From Flavobacteriales bacterium (GTDB lineage: Bacteria > Bacteroidota > Bacteroidia > Flavobacteriales_F > PHOS-HE28): a stretch of DNA of 64,000 nt. Shown here piece after piece: positions 44,626 to 54,294 of the stretch. The notes beneath the pieces were generated by a model. That model ran no database searches, was not told the origin of the DNA, and saw nothing but the letters and a program-made list of their open reading frames with translations. Position 1 is the stretch's first letter; each line of letters opens with the position of its first letter. The translations under genes and the position numbers were made by a program. The stretch lies in the NCBI GenBank assembly GCA_019638115.1, contig JAHBUK010000002.1:565867-629866 (forward strand). Direction: 5' to 3'.

Positions 44626-46092
44626 ATGATAAGCGGTAGAACATTCAATGGTCTCGTATTGCTCGCGTGTGTGGGCATGGTCATGTTGTGGCCGGTAAAG
44701 TTGGCCGCACAGCCAACATGGAAACGTGTCTACGGCGGATTCGATGTGGACTTCGCTTATGATGCTGTATTGACCGATGACGGTGGAGTGGTGGTGGTAG
44801 GCTCTACGGGCAGCTTTGGCAACGGCAATTCGGATGTTTACCTGTTCAAGGTAGATGAGTTCGGTGTTCGTCAATGGTCGACGACCTTGGGGTCGGCTGC
44901 TTTGGAAGTAGGCAATGCTATCGTCGTAATGGATGATGGAGGGTTCACGATAGCAGGCAGCACCAATGCGACCCCCTCTGGTGATTACGATGGCTTGGTA
45001 ATGCGAGTCTCAGCGGATGGACAGTTGCTGTGGCAGCGGAATCTTGGCGGAGAGGCTTGGGACTTTCTATACAGCGTGGACAGAACGGATGACGATGGCG
45101 TCTTCGTGGCTGGTGTTACCTACAGTTCTTCAAGTGCTGGTGAAGCATGGGTGGTAAGACTCAACAGTTCTGGTGATGAACTTTGGGCGTTAGGCTACGG
45201 CGGCGAGGGATCCGCACAAGCGAATTCCGTGTGCAGTACGATCGATGGCGGAGGGATAATCACTGGTTCGTCGGCAGCGACCAATTCAGACACCAGCGCC
45301 TTCGTGCTGAAGTTCGATGCTAATTCGAACGTTGAATGGTCCAACAGTTACGGAGGTGATCAACTGGACATTGGTCGCCACATCATCACGACGTTGGATG
45401 GCGGCTACTCCGTATTGGGCATTACCCGAAGCTTCGGCACCGTTACGGAACAATACCATTTCAAACTGGGCTCGGACGGAAGTTTGGAGTGGGAGCGCAA
45501 CTGGGGTCAGATAGCGGATCAGGAGGGCTACGAACATTTGCAACTTCCCAATGGCGACTATGCATCAATTGGCTTCGTGACCCAAGGAGGTGCAGGAGGG
45601 AAGGACATGTTCCTTTTGAAAAGTGACCCGAACGGCCAATTCTTATTGGGTCAAACACAAGGAGGGATAGACGATGAGGTCGGTTATGCGATCCTACGCA
45701 TGGATGGCGGGTACTTGATGTGTGGTATCACTGCATCATATGGTGCCGGAATGTGGGATGTGTTCCTGGTTCGAACGAATGAAGTCGGGTTCACGGCGAC
45801 CGATGATGTGATCGCTTCCTTCGACCCGCTCTCCACCACGGAACTCACCCGTGCCGCACCTGCCCTCAACCTATTTCCCAACCCCAGCACCGGGCGCTTC
45901 CAACTCGGGTACGAGGGCACCTGGAAGGACCTACGCGTAGTGGATGCCAGCGGCCGCAGTGTGGATGGGGTGCAGTGGTCCGCGGGAAGCAGGGAGGTAC
46001 ATGCCGACCTGCCCGCAGGGTCATACGTGCTGGAGTTGCACACCTTGGATGGACAGTTGCTCCGTGCCCGCCTACAGATCGTGAAGCCTTGA
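44626..46092 (+). CDS. T9SS type-A sorting domain protein with beta-propeller-like repeats
   Basis: 488 residues with a signal peptide (LVLLACVGMVMLWPVKLAAQ). About eight repeats of the type TDDGGVVVVGSTGSFGNGNSDVYLFKVD (sequence split here) with W...LGG spacing fill residues 33-395, as in delta-60-like/kelch-type propeller proteins of Bacteroidota. The C terminus (LNLFPNPSTGRFQLGYEG...GSYVLELHT) is a type IX secretion sorting domain. It is predicted to be cell-surface or secreted. Divergent from the metallophosphoesterase gene by 44 bases. Confidence 0.85.
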   Translation: MISGRTFNGLVLLACVGMVMLWPVKLAAQPTWKRVYGGFDVDFAYDAVLTDDGGVVVVGSTGSFGNGNSDVYLFKVDEFGVRQWSTTLGSAALEVGNAIVVMDDGGFTIAGSTNATPSGDYDGLVMRVSADGQLLWQRNLGGEAWDFLYSVDRTDDDGVFVAGVTYSSSSAGEAWVVRLNSSGDELWALGYGGEGSAQANSVCSTIDGGGIITGSSAATNSDTSAFVLKFDANSNVEWSNSYGGDQLDIGRHIITTLDGGYSVLGITRSFGTVTEQYHFKLGSDGSLEWERNWGQIADQEGYEHLQLPNGDYASIGFVTQGGAGGKDMFLLKSDPNGQFLLGQTQGGIDDEVGYAILRMDGGYLMCGITASYGAGMWDVFLVRTNEVGFTATDDVIASFDPLSTTELTRAAPALNLFPNPSTGRFQLGYEGTWKDLRVVDASGRSVDGVQWSAGSREVHADLPAGSYVLELHTLDGQLLRARLQIVKP

Positions 46093-47504
46093 AGCCCCTC
46101 GAACGGATCACCGTGAAGCAGGGCTTCCTCGCCCTGGGCCACTTGCTCTTCCTGGGCCTGTTCATCCTGTCGCTGATCCACTTCCGGGAGCGCGTGGTGC
46201 AGGTGGACTCCGCCCTCCAGTTCTTCAAATGGGTGCAGGTGGATGGGGTGGAAGTGGAGGCCCACCGCTACACGGCCGTGTTCCCGCAATTGATGGTGAA
46301 GGTGTTCCGCTACCTGCGGGTGGACCTGGTGCTGCTGATGCAGGTGGCCTCTGCGGCCCATGTGCTGGTGGCTTGGCTCATTTACACCCTGGCGGCTCAT
46401 CTGTGGCGCGTGCCTTGGGTGGCTTTGGGCAGCGCGCTTGCAGCCGTGCTCTGCACCCGCCTCACGTTCTACGGCATGGTGCTGGAGGCCAACTACCTGC
46501 TCTCGTACCCTTTCCTGCTGGCGGCTGTGATCCAAGGCCCCATGTTGCGGCAGCGCGATCGTGGGGCCCTTGCGCTATCCGTGCTTGCCTTGCTCATCCT
46601 GCTGTTCGTACACCCGGTGGCATCATTGGTGGCCCTGTTCGTGCTGGTGCACTACTTCCTGACGGAGCCTCGCCTGCGCGGTCCGCTCACCATCCTGATC
46701 CTGGTCACCGTGATCTGGGCCGCCACCAGCCGCCTGATCTTCTCGCCTTCGGGCTACGAACAGGGCTTGTACGCTTCGGCCTGGGAGGGCTGGAGTCAGT
46801 GGAAGTCGATGATGAGCCTGCCGAGCACGGACTTCCTGCTGGGCCATAGCTGGCGCGACACCAGCCTCTACCTGCCCATGTGGATCCTGCTCGTAGTGAC
46901 CCTGGTAGCGCTCGGCTTCCTCCGGAAATGGATGCAGCTGCTGTTCCTGCTGCTGGCGGTGCTCGGTTTCCTGCTGCTTACCTTGTTCACCTACCACAGC
47001 GGCGAAACGGCCCTGATGATGGAGAAGAACTTCGTGCCGCTGGCTACGCTGATCGCGCTGCCCTTGATGGGCCTGGTGGTGCGCGCCTCGCTCACGTGGA
47101 AGCGCTTGGCTCTGGTGGGCTTCGTGCTGGTCCTGTTCATCCAGTTCCGGGGCATCTCCTTCGCATCGAAACCCATGAAGGAACGCTACCAAGCGATCAC
47201 CCAGCTGGTGGAAGCCGCTGAGCAGGCCGGCATGCGCAAGGCGGTGGTGGCGCCCGAGTTTCTCGATAACAGCAAAGTGGGAGTGGCTTGGGCCCTGCCC
47301 TTCGAGGCCCTGTTGGTGAGCGCCCAGAACGGACCGGACCGAAGCGTTACCCTGATAAGCGGTGCTATTCCGAAGCAGGACGAACTGGAACGTGCCGTAT
47401 TGCTTCCCCCTTACGCTGAGGTGTTCCCGGTCGATCAACTGAGAAGCCGCTATTTTGGCCATCCGATCGGCGCATACGGACACCTGAACAGCACCGCTCC
47501 CTGA
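46089..47504 (+). CDS. Polytopic membrane protein, possible GT-C transferase
   Basis: 471 residues if TTG 46089 (overlapping the previous TGA) is used; GTG 46113 is an alternative and no ATG fits. About nine hydrophobic helices. The first loop (FRERVVQVDSALQFFKWVQVDGVEVEAHRYTAVFPQL) is similar in position to acidic loops of GT-C enzymes. The last 110 residues are soluble (ITQLVEAAEQAGMRKAVV). No family is recognised with certainty. It is coupled to the upstream surface protein by the stop/start overlap. Confidence 0.6.
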   Translation: MKPLERITVKQGFLALGHLLFLGLFILSLIHFRERVVQVDSALQFFKWVQVDGVEVEAHRYTAVFPQLMVKVFRYLRVDLVLLMQVASAAHVLVAWLIYTLAAHLWRVPWVALGSALAAVLCTRLTFYGMVLEANYLLSYPFLLAAVIQGPMLRQRDRGALALSVLALLILLFVHPVASLVALFVLVHYFLTEPRLRGPLTILILVTVIWAATSRLIFSPSGYEQGLYASAWEGWSQWKSMMSLPSTDFLLGHSWRDTSLYLPMWILLVVTLVALGFLRKWMQLLFLLLAVLGFLLLTLFTYHSGETALMMEKNFVPLATLIALPLMGLVVRASLTWKRLALVGFVLVLFIQFRGISFASKPMKERYQAITQLVEAAEQAGMRKAVVAPEFLDNSKVGVAWALPFEALLVSAQNGPDRSVTLISGAIPKQDELERAVLLPPYAEVFPVDQLRSRYFGHPIGAYGHLNSTAP

Positions 47505-47515
47505 ACGAAAAAGCC

Positions 47516-48217
47516 TTGGAGGAGAAGATCATCAATATCCTACAGTTCATTCACGCAGCATCCGGCTTTCTTGCCCTTGTTGTTGCGCCCCTGGCCATGA
47601 TCGCGCGCAAGAGTTCCAGCAACCACCGGCGCTGGGGCAAGGTCTTTTTCTGGGCCATGGTGGTGGTGGTGGTCACGGCCATCACGCTTTCCGTGCTGCG
47701 TAGCAACTGGCTGATGGCCATGGTCGCCATCTTCAGCTTCCACATGATCGCCTCGGGCTACCGCTCGTTGTACCACAAGAAGCTGCACGAAGGCCAGAAG
47801 CCACGGGCCATGGACATCGTACTTCAAGGCAGCGCCGGGGTGATCAATACCGGCTTGCTTTTGTGGGGCGCCATCAACCTCATCTTCGGGCACCGCGATG
47901 GTATGGCCATCGTCTTCCTGGCCTTCGGCATCGTGGGCCTGTTGTTGGTGTTCAGCAACCTGCACCGATTCTATAAGCACAGCCACGACAAGCAGGAGTG
48001 GCTCTATGGCCACATGACCGGCTTCCTTGGCGGCTACATCGCAACGGTGTCCGCTTTCAGTGCGGTGAACATGAGCTTCATACAACCCACCTGGCTGCAA
48101 TGGCTGTGGCCCACGCTGATCGGATCGCCGCTCATCGCCTATTGGATCCGCCATTACAAGTCCCGTTTCACCCGGGGCCGCCGTGCCAAGGAGATCTTCG
48201 ACCTGCGCTTGAAATGA
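47516..48217 (+). CDS. Multi-pass membrane protein (DUF2306-like)
   Basis: 233 residues from a TTG at 47516 (the first ATG in frame is far inside). Seven hydrophobic helices; histidines inside or next to helices (LQFIHAASGFLAL, IFSFHMIASGYRS, LYGHMTGFLGG) suggest a heme- or metal-binding membrane fold as in DUF2306 and related cytochrome-b561-like proteins. The function is unknown. Eleven bases separate it from the upstream membrane protein gene. Confidence 0.65.
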   Translation: MEEKIINILQFIHAASGFLALVVAPLAMIARKSSSNHRRWGKVFFWAMVVVVVTAITLSVLRSNWLMAMVAIFSFHMIASGYRSLYHKKLHEGQKPRAMDIVLQGSAGVINTGLLLWGAINLIFGHRDGMAIVFLAFGIVGLLLVFSNLHRFYKHSHDKQEWLYGHMTGFLGGYIATVSAFSAVNMSFIQPTWLQWLWPTLIGSPLIAYWIRHYKSRFTRGRRAKEIFDLRLK

Positions 48218-48288
48218 GCAGCCACCGTTAGCTCCTTCGTTCTTCATCCTCGTTCTTTCAACCCATCGTCCCAACCGTTCCGGATACC

Positions 48289-51198
48289 ATGCTCCGCCGT
48301 TCCATCCTTCTGGCCAGCCTGCTGATCGCAGGTCTGCACCTGCACGCTCAGCGCGCATACACCTCCGTGCCGAACGACCCCATCGGCACCCGCATCTACA
48401 CGCTGGACAATGGCCTTACCGTGTACCTGAGCCGCAACGACGATGCACCCCGCATCCAGACCAACATAGCGGTACGCGCCGGCAGCAAGAACGACCCCGC
48501 CGATGCCACCGGCCTGGCGCACTACCTGGAGCACATGCTCTTCAAGGGCACCAGCAAGATCGCCAGCCGCGATTGGGAAACGGAGAAGGTGCTGCTGCAG
48601 CAGATCAGCGACCTCTACGAGCAACGCCGCGGCACCACCGATGAGGCCAAACGCGAACGGCTCTATACCAGCATCGACAGCCTGTCCAACCTCGCCGCGC
48701 GCTACGCCATCCCCAGCGAGTACGACAAGATGATCTCCTCCATCGGCGCACGCGGCACCAACGCCTACACCTGGGTGGAACAGACCGTGTACATCAACGA
48801 CATCCCCAGCGATGAGATGGAGAAGTGGATGATGGTGGAGGCCGAACGCTTCCAGGAACTGGTACTGCGCCTCTTCCACACCGAGCTCGAAACGGTGTAC
48901 GAGGAGTTCAACATGGGGCAGGACAACGACGGCCGCAACGCCAACAAGGCCATGATGGCCAGCCTCTTCAAGAAGCACCCCTACGGCACGCAGACCACCA
49001 TCGGCACCGGCGAGCATCTGAAGAACCCCAGCATGGAGAAGATCCATGAGTACTTCCGCAGCTACTACGTGCCCAACAACATGGCCATCATCATGGCCGG
49101 CGACCTGGACTACGACAAGACCATCGCACTGATCGAGAAACACTTCGGAGGCTGGAAACCGCGCGACACCCCGCATTTCACCTTCGACCCGGAGGCCCCG
49201 CTGGTGATCCCCGAGGAAGTGGAGGTCTTCGGTCCCATGGCCGGTTGGGTGGACATCGGTTGGCGCATGAAGGGCACCAGCACGGACGATGAGGTGATGG
49301 CGGCCCTGGTGAGCGGCCTGCTCAACAACGGCCAGGCCGGCCTCTTCGACCTTAACCTGCTGCAGGACCAGAAGGTGCTGAGCGCCTACGCCTATGCCAA
49401 CAGCATGCACGACTACACGCAGTTCCAGGTGCATGGCGAACCCAAGCAGGGGCAGAGCCTGGAGGAAGTGCGCGACCTGCTGCTGGCCCAGCTCGAGCTA
49501 CTGAAGCAAGGCGCCTTCGATGATTGGTTGATCGAGGCCGTGGTGAACGACCAGCGCCAGAGCCGCACCCGCGGTTGGAGCGACAGCAACCGTTCGCGTG
49601 CCTCCGCTTACACCAGCGCCTTCATCACCCACAAGGAATGGAAGGAGGTGCTCGACTTCCACGATCGCATGGCGCGGATCACGAAACAGCAGGTGATGGA
49701 CTGGGCCAGCAAGAACCTGGGCAAAGGCCACGTGGTGGTGCTGAAGCGCAGCGGTGAGAACAAGGATGCCTACAAGGTGCCCAAGCCCAAGATCACCCCG
49801 GTGGCCATTGACCGTGACAGCAAGAGCGCCTGGCGCAGCACATGGGAGCAGGTGCCCAGCGCCAACATGGAGCCGGTGTTCGTGGACTACCAGAAAGCCA
49901 TTTCCCGCAGCACCCTGAAGAGCGGTGTGCCCCTGGCCCACGTGTCCAACCCCAGCAACGACCTCTTCTCGCTCTATTACATCGTGGACATGGGCACCAA
50001 CCACGATCCGGCTCTTCGCTTGGCCGTGGAATACCTGCAATACCTCGGTACATCCACCTACACACCCGCCGCACTGCAGAAGGAGTTCTTCAAGCTCGGC
50101 CTCAGCTTCGGGGTGAACGTGGGAGAGGACCGCGCCTATGTATCCCTCAGCGGTTTGGAGAAGAACCTGGCCAAGGGCGTGGAACTGCTGGAGCACCTGC
50201 TGGCCAACGCACAGGCCAACGACGCGGCCCTCGCCGAACTGATCAAGGACATCCAGAAGGAGCGACTGGACCGCTTGAAGAACAAGAACTTCATCCTGAA
50301 CAACGCCATGTTCAGCTACGCGCGTTACGGCGAGGTGTCGCCCCTGAAGGACGCGCTCAGCCTGGAGCAGATGCAGGCCCTCACCTCCGCCGAACTGCTG
50401 CAGCGCATCCACGGGCTAACCAGCTACCAGCACCGCATCTTCTACTACGGCCGCAAGCCCACCAAGGACGTGAAAGCCCTGCTGGACAAGGCCCACAAGG
50501 TGCCCGCCACCCTGAAGGCCGTGCCCGCCCAGCGCAACTACGTGGAGCAGCCCACCGACCGCAACGTGGTCTACTTCCTGGACCATGACATGGTGCAGAC
50601 TGACCTGCTGCTGGTGAGCAAGGCCGGACCCTACAACAAGGAGATCCTGCCCTACGCCTCGCTCTTCAACGAGTACTTCGGTTCGGGCCTGTCGTCCATC
50701 GTGTTCCAAGAGATCCGCGAGGCCAAGGCCCTGGCCTATAGTGCGCGGGCCTTCTACACCACGCCCGGCCGAAGCGATGAGGCGCATTACGTAAGGGCCT
50801 TCATCGGCACCCAGAGCGACAAGCTCGGTGATGCCGTGGATGCCCTGCTGGCGCTGATGAACAACATGCCCGAGGCCGAAGCGCAATACAACGGTGCCAA
50901 GGAGGCCGCCCTCAAGGTCATCGCCAGTGACCGCATCACCAAGGAGCGCATCTACTGGAGCTGGGAGAGCGCCCAACGACTGGGCCTTTCCTACGACATC
51001 CGCAAGGACAACTACGCGCGCATCCCCTCCATCGGCATGTCCGAGATGAAGACCTTCTTCGATCGCGAGATCAAGGGACGCACCTACACCTACCTCATCA
51101 TCGGCAAAGAGAGCAGCATGGACTTCGACGCGCTGAACAAACTCGGCGAAGTGCGCAAGCTGACCAAGAAGGACGTTTTCGGCTACGACGCGGAGTGA
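48289..51198 (+). CDS. M16 family zinc peptidase, periplasmic
   Basis: 969 residues with a signal peptide (SILLASLLIAGLHLHAQ). Residues 30-500 form the active M16 half with the inverted zinc motif HYLEH (78-82) in GLAHYLEHMLFKGTS and the downstream glutamate in LETVYEEFNMG. The second half (from about 540) has the same fold without the motif, ending with the substrate-binding YSARAFYTTP region. This two-domain form resembles pitrilysin-like proteins of Bacteroidota that degrade peptides in the periplasm. It is monocistronic or leads the following glycan genes. Confidence 0.92.
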   Translation: MLRRSILLASLLIAGLHLHAQRAYTSVPNDPIGTRIYTLDNGLTVYLSRNDDAPRIQTNIAVRAGSKNDPADATGLAHYLEHMLFKGTSKIASRDWETEKVLLQQISDLYEQRRGTTDEAKRERLYTSIDSLSNLAARYAIPSEYDKMISSIGARGTNAYTWVEQTVYINDIPSDEMEKWMMVEAERFQELVLRLFHTELETVYEEFNMGQDNDGRNANKAMMASLFKKHPYGTQTTIGTGEHLKNPSMEKIHEYFRSYYVPNNMAIIMAGDLDYDKTIALIEKHFGGWKPRDTPHFTFDPEAPLVIPEEVEVFGPMAGWVDIGWRMKGTSTDDEVMAALVSGLLNNGQAGLFDLNLLQDQKVLSAYAYANSMHDYTQFQVHGEPKQGQSLEEVRDLLLAQLELLKQGAFDDWLIEAVVNDQRQSRTRGWSDSNRSRASAYTSAFITHKEWKEVLDFHDRMARITKQQVMDWASKNLGKGHVVVLKRSGENKDAYKVPKPKITPVAIDRDSKSAWRSTWEQVPSANMEPVFVDYQKAISRSTLKSGVPLAHVSNPSNDLFSLYYIVDMGTNHDPALRLAVEYLQYLGTSTYTPAALQKEFFKLGLSFGVNVGEDRAYVSLSGLEKNLAKGVELLEHLLANAQANDAALAELIKDIQKERLDRLKNKNFILNNAMFSYARYGEVSPLKDALSLEQMQALTSAELLQRIHGLTSYQHRIFYYGRKPTKDVKALLDKAHKVPATLKAVPAQRNYVEQPTDRNVVYFLDHDMVQTDLLLVSKAGPYNKEILPYASLFNEYFGSGLSSIVFQEIREAKALAYSARAFYTTPGRSDEAHYVRAFIGTQSDKLGDAVDALLALMNNMPEAEAQYNGAKEAALKVIASDRITKERIYWSWESAQRLGLSYDIRKDNYARIPSIGMSEMKTFFDREIKGRTYTYLIIGKESSMDFDALNKLGEVRKLTKKDVFGYDAE

Positions 51199-51244
51199 TC
51201 CGCTGATAGAGCGTTCTGAGTAACCCCAAGCACCAATCTGGATG

Positions 51245-51328
51245 GAGTGGCGAGTATGCGAGTGTCGAGTAGGCGAGTGAGCCCAGACTCGCGTACTCGC
51301 CACTCACCACTCGCCACTCGCCACTCAA
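51245..51328. repeat. GAGTGGC-unit hairpin element (intergenic copy)
   Basis: GAGTGGCGAGTATGCGAGTG is mirrored by ACTCGCGTACTCGCCACTC and further ACTCGCC units. It is the same repeat type as in pyrD. It ends 4 bases before the GTG start of the following glycosyltransferase, so it occupies the probable leader of that gene. Confidence 0.85.
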
Positions 51329-51332
51329 GAAA

Positions 51333-52421
51333 GTGAAAGCCCTCTTCCTATACACCGAAGCTGCACCCTATGTACTTGCCTGCTTGCAGCGCTTGGCCGA
51401 GGGGCATGGCGTGGAGGTACACTTGGTGCGCTGGCCTGTGAATGCAGAGGCTCCCTTTGCTGCGTTGGAAGGAGGGGCGATCAACGATTCGATCCGCGAC
51501 CGAATGGATGACGCCGGGCTCTACCAGCGTTGCATGGCGCTTTCGCCAGACATCGTCTTCGTGAGCGGCTGGGTGGACAAGGGCTACCTGCGCGTGGCGC
51601 GTGCCCTGCGTGCCAAGGGTGTGCCCGTGGTGCTTTGTAGCGATACCGCCTGGCGCGGCGACCTTCGCCAATGGGCCAACGTGCTGCTTTCCCGATTCTG
51701 GATGAAGCGCACCTTCTCCCACGCCTGGGTAACCGGCAAGGCGCAATGGGACTATGCCCGCTACCTCGGTTTCCGTCCGGAAGCCATCCGCACCGGTTTC
51801 TATTCCGCGGATACGACGCTCTTTGAGCCGCTTGGCCGGCAGCTTTTGGCAGAACGTAGCACTCGCTGGCCCCACCGCTTCCTCTGTGTGGCGCGTTACA
51901 TCCCCACCAAGGGCCACCAGCTGCTGTGCGATGCCTTTGCCGAGCTCTGCGACAGCGGCGAGGCGGACGACTGGGAGTTGTTGATCGCGGGTACCGGCGA
52001 ATTGCACGAACAGGTGAAGTCCTCGACCAGCGGCAAACACGAGCGCATCAGGCACCTCGGGTTCAAGCAGGCGGAAGAAATGCAGGAAGTGGTGGCCCAG
52101 TGTGGCGCCTTCGTGCTGCCCAGCCTGTATGAGCCTTGGGGCGTGGTGGTACACGAGCACGCCTGCGCCGGTCTGCCGCTGGTGCTCAGCAGTGCCGTGG
52201 GTGCCAGCGAACGTTTCCTCCAAGAGGGGCGCAACGGCTTCCGCTTTCCCAGTGGCGACAAGGCCCGCCTGAAGGATGCCCTGCGCGGCATCATCCGCCG
52301 TACCGACCCCGAACTACAGACCATGGGCCGCCACAGCGCCGACGTGGGCCGCCAATGGAGCCCCACGGCTTGGGCCGATACGGCCATGGAGTTCCTCTCA
52401 AATACGCGCCACGGAAAATGA
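51333..52421 (+). CDS. Glycosyltransferase family 4
   Basis: 362 residues from a GTG (MKALFLYTEAAPYVLACLQ). GT-B features are PDIVFVSGWVDKGYL in the acceptor domain, RYIPTKGHQLLCDAF at the linker and the EX7E box LPSLYEPWGVVVHEHACAGLPLVLS in the donor domain. The 5' leader is repeat DNA, and a 10-nt-unit repeat follows the stop. It is the first of a small glycan group 51333-54854. Sugar unknown. Confidence 0.87.
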   Translation: MKALFLYTEAAPYVLACLQRLAEGHGVEVHLVRWPVNAEAPFAALEGGAINDSIRDRMDDAGLYQRCMALSPDIVFVSGWVDKGYLRVARALRAKGVPVVLCSDTAWRGDLRQWANVLLSRFWMKRTFSHAWVTGKAQWDYARYLGFRPEAIRTGFYSADTTLFEPLGRQLLAERSTRWPHRFLCVARYIPTKGHQLLCDAFAELCDSGEADDWELLIAGTGELHEQVKSSTSGKHERIRHLGFKQAEEMQEVVAQCGAFVLPSLYEPWGVVVHEHACAGLPLVLSSAVGASERFLQEGRNGFRFPSGDKARLKDALRGIIRRTDPELQTMGRHSADVGRQWSPTAWADTAMEFLSNTRHGK

Positions 52422-52446
52422 GCTACGCGCCGCACAGCATGCGAGG

Positions 52447-52487
52447 CTACATCCGCGCTAATCTGCGTTCATCCGCGGTTAATGCAT
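52447..52487. repeat. Partial 10-nt-unit repeat
   Basis: ATCCGCGCTA ATCTGCGTTC ATCCGCGGTT resembles the right arm of the element at 40939-41043; the left arm is missing here. Confidence 0.7.
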
Positions 52488-52525
52488 TTCACATCCGCCG
52501 CAAGGCGCGTATCGTACGCTAAGCC

Positions 52526-53668
52526 ATGCCCAAGCCGCAGGTCCTGGTGCTCATCGACTGGTACAAGCCGCACTACAAGGCAGGCGGTCCGGTGCGCAGC
52601 CTGGTGAACCTGGTGGAGCACTTGCACCAGGAGCTCGACTTCCACATCCTCACCGGCGACCGCGACTACACGGCCACTGCGGCATCCACCGGCTTGCTCC
52701 GCGACCAATGGACCGCGCAGGACAAGGGCGAACACGTGTGGTATGCTTCCCCGGAAGGGCGCAACGCGAAGCAGTGGAAGGCCCTCCTCAACGAGCGCGC
52801 ATGGGACGTGGTGTACATCAACGGCATGTGGTCGCGGTGGAGCAGTTTGCTGCCCCTGTGGCTGTTGCGCGGCACCAAGCAGCGGCGCATCGTGGCTGTG
52901 CGCGGCATGCTGGCCAGCGGCGTGATGCAGCAGAAGAACGCCCTGAAGCGCGCGGTGCTGCAGGTGTTGCGCATCAGCGGCTGTTTCAAGGGCGTGGAGT
53001 TCCAGGCCACCAATGCCGAGGAGGTGGAGGACGTGAAGCGCTGGATCGGCCGCGATGCCGTGGTACACCTGGTGCCCAACCTGGGCCGTAAGCTGGAACG
53101 ATCAGCACCGCTGCCTATCGCCAAACAGCCCGGCGAATTACGCTTGGTGAGCGTGGGCCGCATTGCACAAGAGAAGAACACGCTCTTCGCCATCGAGCGA
53201 TTGAAAGGCCTGACCGGCAACATCCACTTCGACCTCTATGGCACCGTGTACGACGAAACCTACTGGCAGCGCTGCCAGGCGGCCATTGCCGAGTTGCCGC
53301 CCAACGTGCGCGTGCAATGGCACGGCGAAGTGGCGCCCGACCAGGTGCCGGAAGTGCTTGCTGCGGCACACGTGGTCTTCATGCCCAGCGTGGGGGAGAA
53401 CTTCGGCCACAGCATGCTGGAAGCGCTCAGCGTGGGCCGCCCACTGCTCATCAGCGATCGCACGCCGTGGAGGGAACTGGAGCGCCAGCAGGCCGGCTGG
53501 GATATACCGCTGGATAGGCCCGAGCGCTTCGAGGAAATACTGCGCGGTGTGGTGGGGATGGGGGAGGAGGACTTTGCGGAATGGCTTCATGGGGCATTCG
53601 CGCTGGGAAGTCGATCTTTACGGGCGGAGGATGCCAAGTCCCAGTATCTCCGCCTGTTCCGCTCATGA
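52526..53668 (+). CDS. Glycosyltransferase family 4
   Basis: 380 residues. N-terminal YKPHYKAGGPVRSLVNLVEHL is the typical GT4 glycine-rich loop. The donor domain has LVSVGRIAQEKNTLFAIE, HGEVAPDQVPEVLAAAHVVFMPSVGENFGHSMLEAL (with the EX7E motif ENFGHSMLE) and LSVGRPLLISDRTPW. It likely extends the same surface glycan as the neighbour at 51333. It is followed by the toxin-antitoxin module. Confidence 0.88.
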   Translation: MPKPQVLVLIDWYKPHYKAGGPVRSLVNLVEHLHQELDFHILTGDRDYTATAASTGLLRDQWTAQDKGEHVWYASPEGRNAKQWKALLNERAWDVVYINGMWSRWSSLLPLWLLRGTKQRRIVAVRGMLASGVMQQKNALKRAVLQVLRISGCFKGVEFQATNAEEVEDVKRWIGRDAVVHLVPNLGRKLERSAPLPIAKQPGELRLVSVGRIAQEKNTLFAIERLKGLTGNIHFDLYGTVYDETYWQRCQAAIAELPPNVRVQWHGEVAPDQVPEVLAAAHVVFMPSVGENFGHSMLEALSVGRPLLISDRTPWRELERQQAGWDIPLDRPERFEEILRGVVGMGEEDFAEWLHGAFALGSRSLRAEDAKSQYLRLFRS

Positions 53669-53720
53669 CAAGCCCCAACGTGGATACGATCTTTGGGGAT
53701 GACACAGCCATGTTTCAAGG

Positions 53721-53728
53721 TATCTTTG
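53721..53728 (+). promoter_or_regulatory. Candidate -7 promoter box of the VapBC-like operon
   Basis: TATCTTTG matches TAnnTTTG exactly and lies 34 bases before the antitoxin start codon. Confidence 0.4.
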
Positions 53729-53762
53729 GTAAAGCAATCAACACACGCTCATGGTGGTCGTG

Positions 53763-53921
53763 ATGAAACGGAAACTGCGTAAGGGCCAATTGACGGCGGC
53801 TTTGAAGCGCATGGCCAAGACAAAGCGGAAGGGGGCCAGTATCATGCGATTCGTTGGAAAGATCTCCTTTGAGGGAGACCCTGTGGAAACCCAGAAAGCC
53901 ATGCGCCGTGATCGCGAATAG
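53763..53921 (+). CDS. VapB-like antitoxin (short ORF)
   Basis: 52 residues, MKRKLRKGQLTAALKRMAKT..., ending FVGKISFEGDPVETQKAMRRDRE; an ATG at 53751 is in frame. The basic N-terminal half should bind DNA, and the C-terminal G-K-I-x-F-x-G-D-x-x-x-x-Q-K pattern is that of VapB-type antitoxins from Bacteroidota and Chlorobi, which wraps around the toxin. The stop overlaps the toxin start region by 14 bases, the usual arrangement of such pairs. Confidence 0.7.
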   Translation: MKRKLRKGQLTAALKRMAKTKRKGASIMRFVGKISFEGDPVETQKAMRRDRE

Positions 53922-54294
53922 CGTGTTGCTGGATACCAACGTCATCGTCAGTATTTTCCAAGGACACGAGACATTGGCAGCTGAACTGGAGGGAAAACAT
54001 CTCTACGTTTCAGTATTGCCCCGGATCGAACTCTACTCGTGGCGATCCAGCGACATCGATCGGGTGCGCTGGTTGGATGAATTTCTTGGTGAATGTGAAC
54101 TGGTCGAAATGGATCGGAGGATACAAGACCTGTCGATCGGCATTCGCAGGAATTACAACCTTGCAGTGGTCGATGCGGTCATTGCCGCCACGGCCTTGGG
54201 CAAGGACCTGCCATTGCTCACTGCTGATCAGGATTTTGCCAAATTGGATGGAGCGGTCAAGGTGATCTTACTGGAAGGATGGCCCAAGAAATGA
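53908..54294 (+). CDS. vapC: PIN-domain ribonuclease toxin (VapC family)
   Basis: 128 residues from GTG 53908 (MIANSVLLDTNVIVSIFQGHE); GTG 53923 is an alternative. The acidic PIN residues are in LLDTNV (first Asp), RIELYSW (Glu), VVDAVIAATAL (Asp) and LLTADQDFAKL (Asp), so the active site is complete. It should cleave a specific RNA when freed from the antitoxin. The last codon overlaps the next gene (ATGA), inserting the toxin pair into a glycan operon. Confidence 0.85.
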   Translation: MIANSVLLDTNVIVSIFQGHETLAAELEGKHLYVSVLPRIELYSWRSSDIDRVRWLDEFLGECELVEMDRRIQDLSIGIRRNYNLAVVDAVIAATALGKDLPLLTADQDFAKLDGAVKVILLEGWPKK

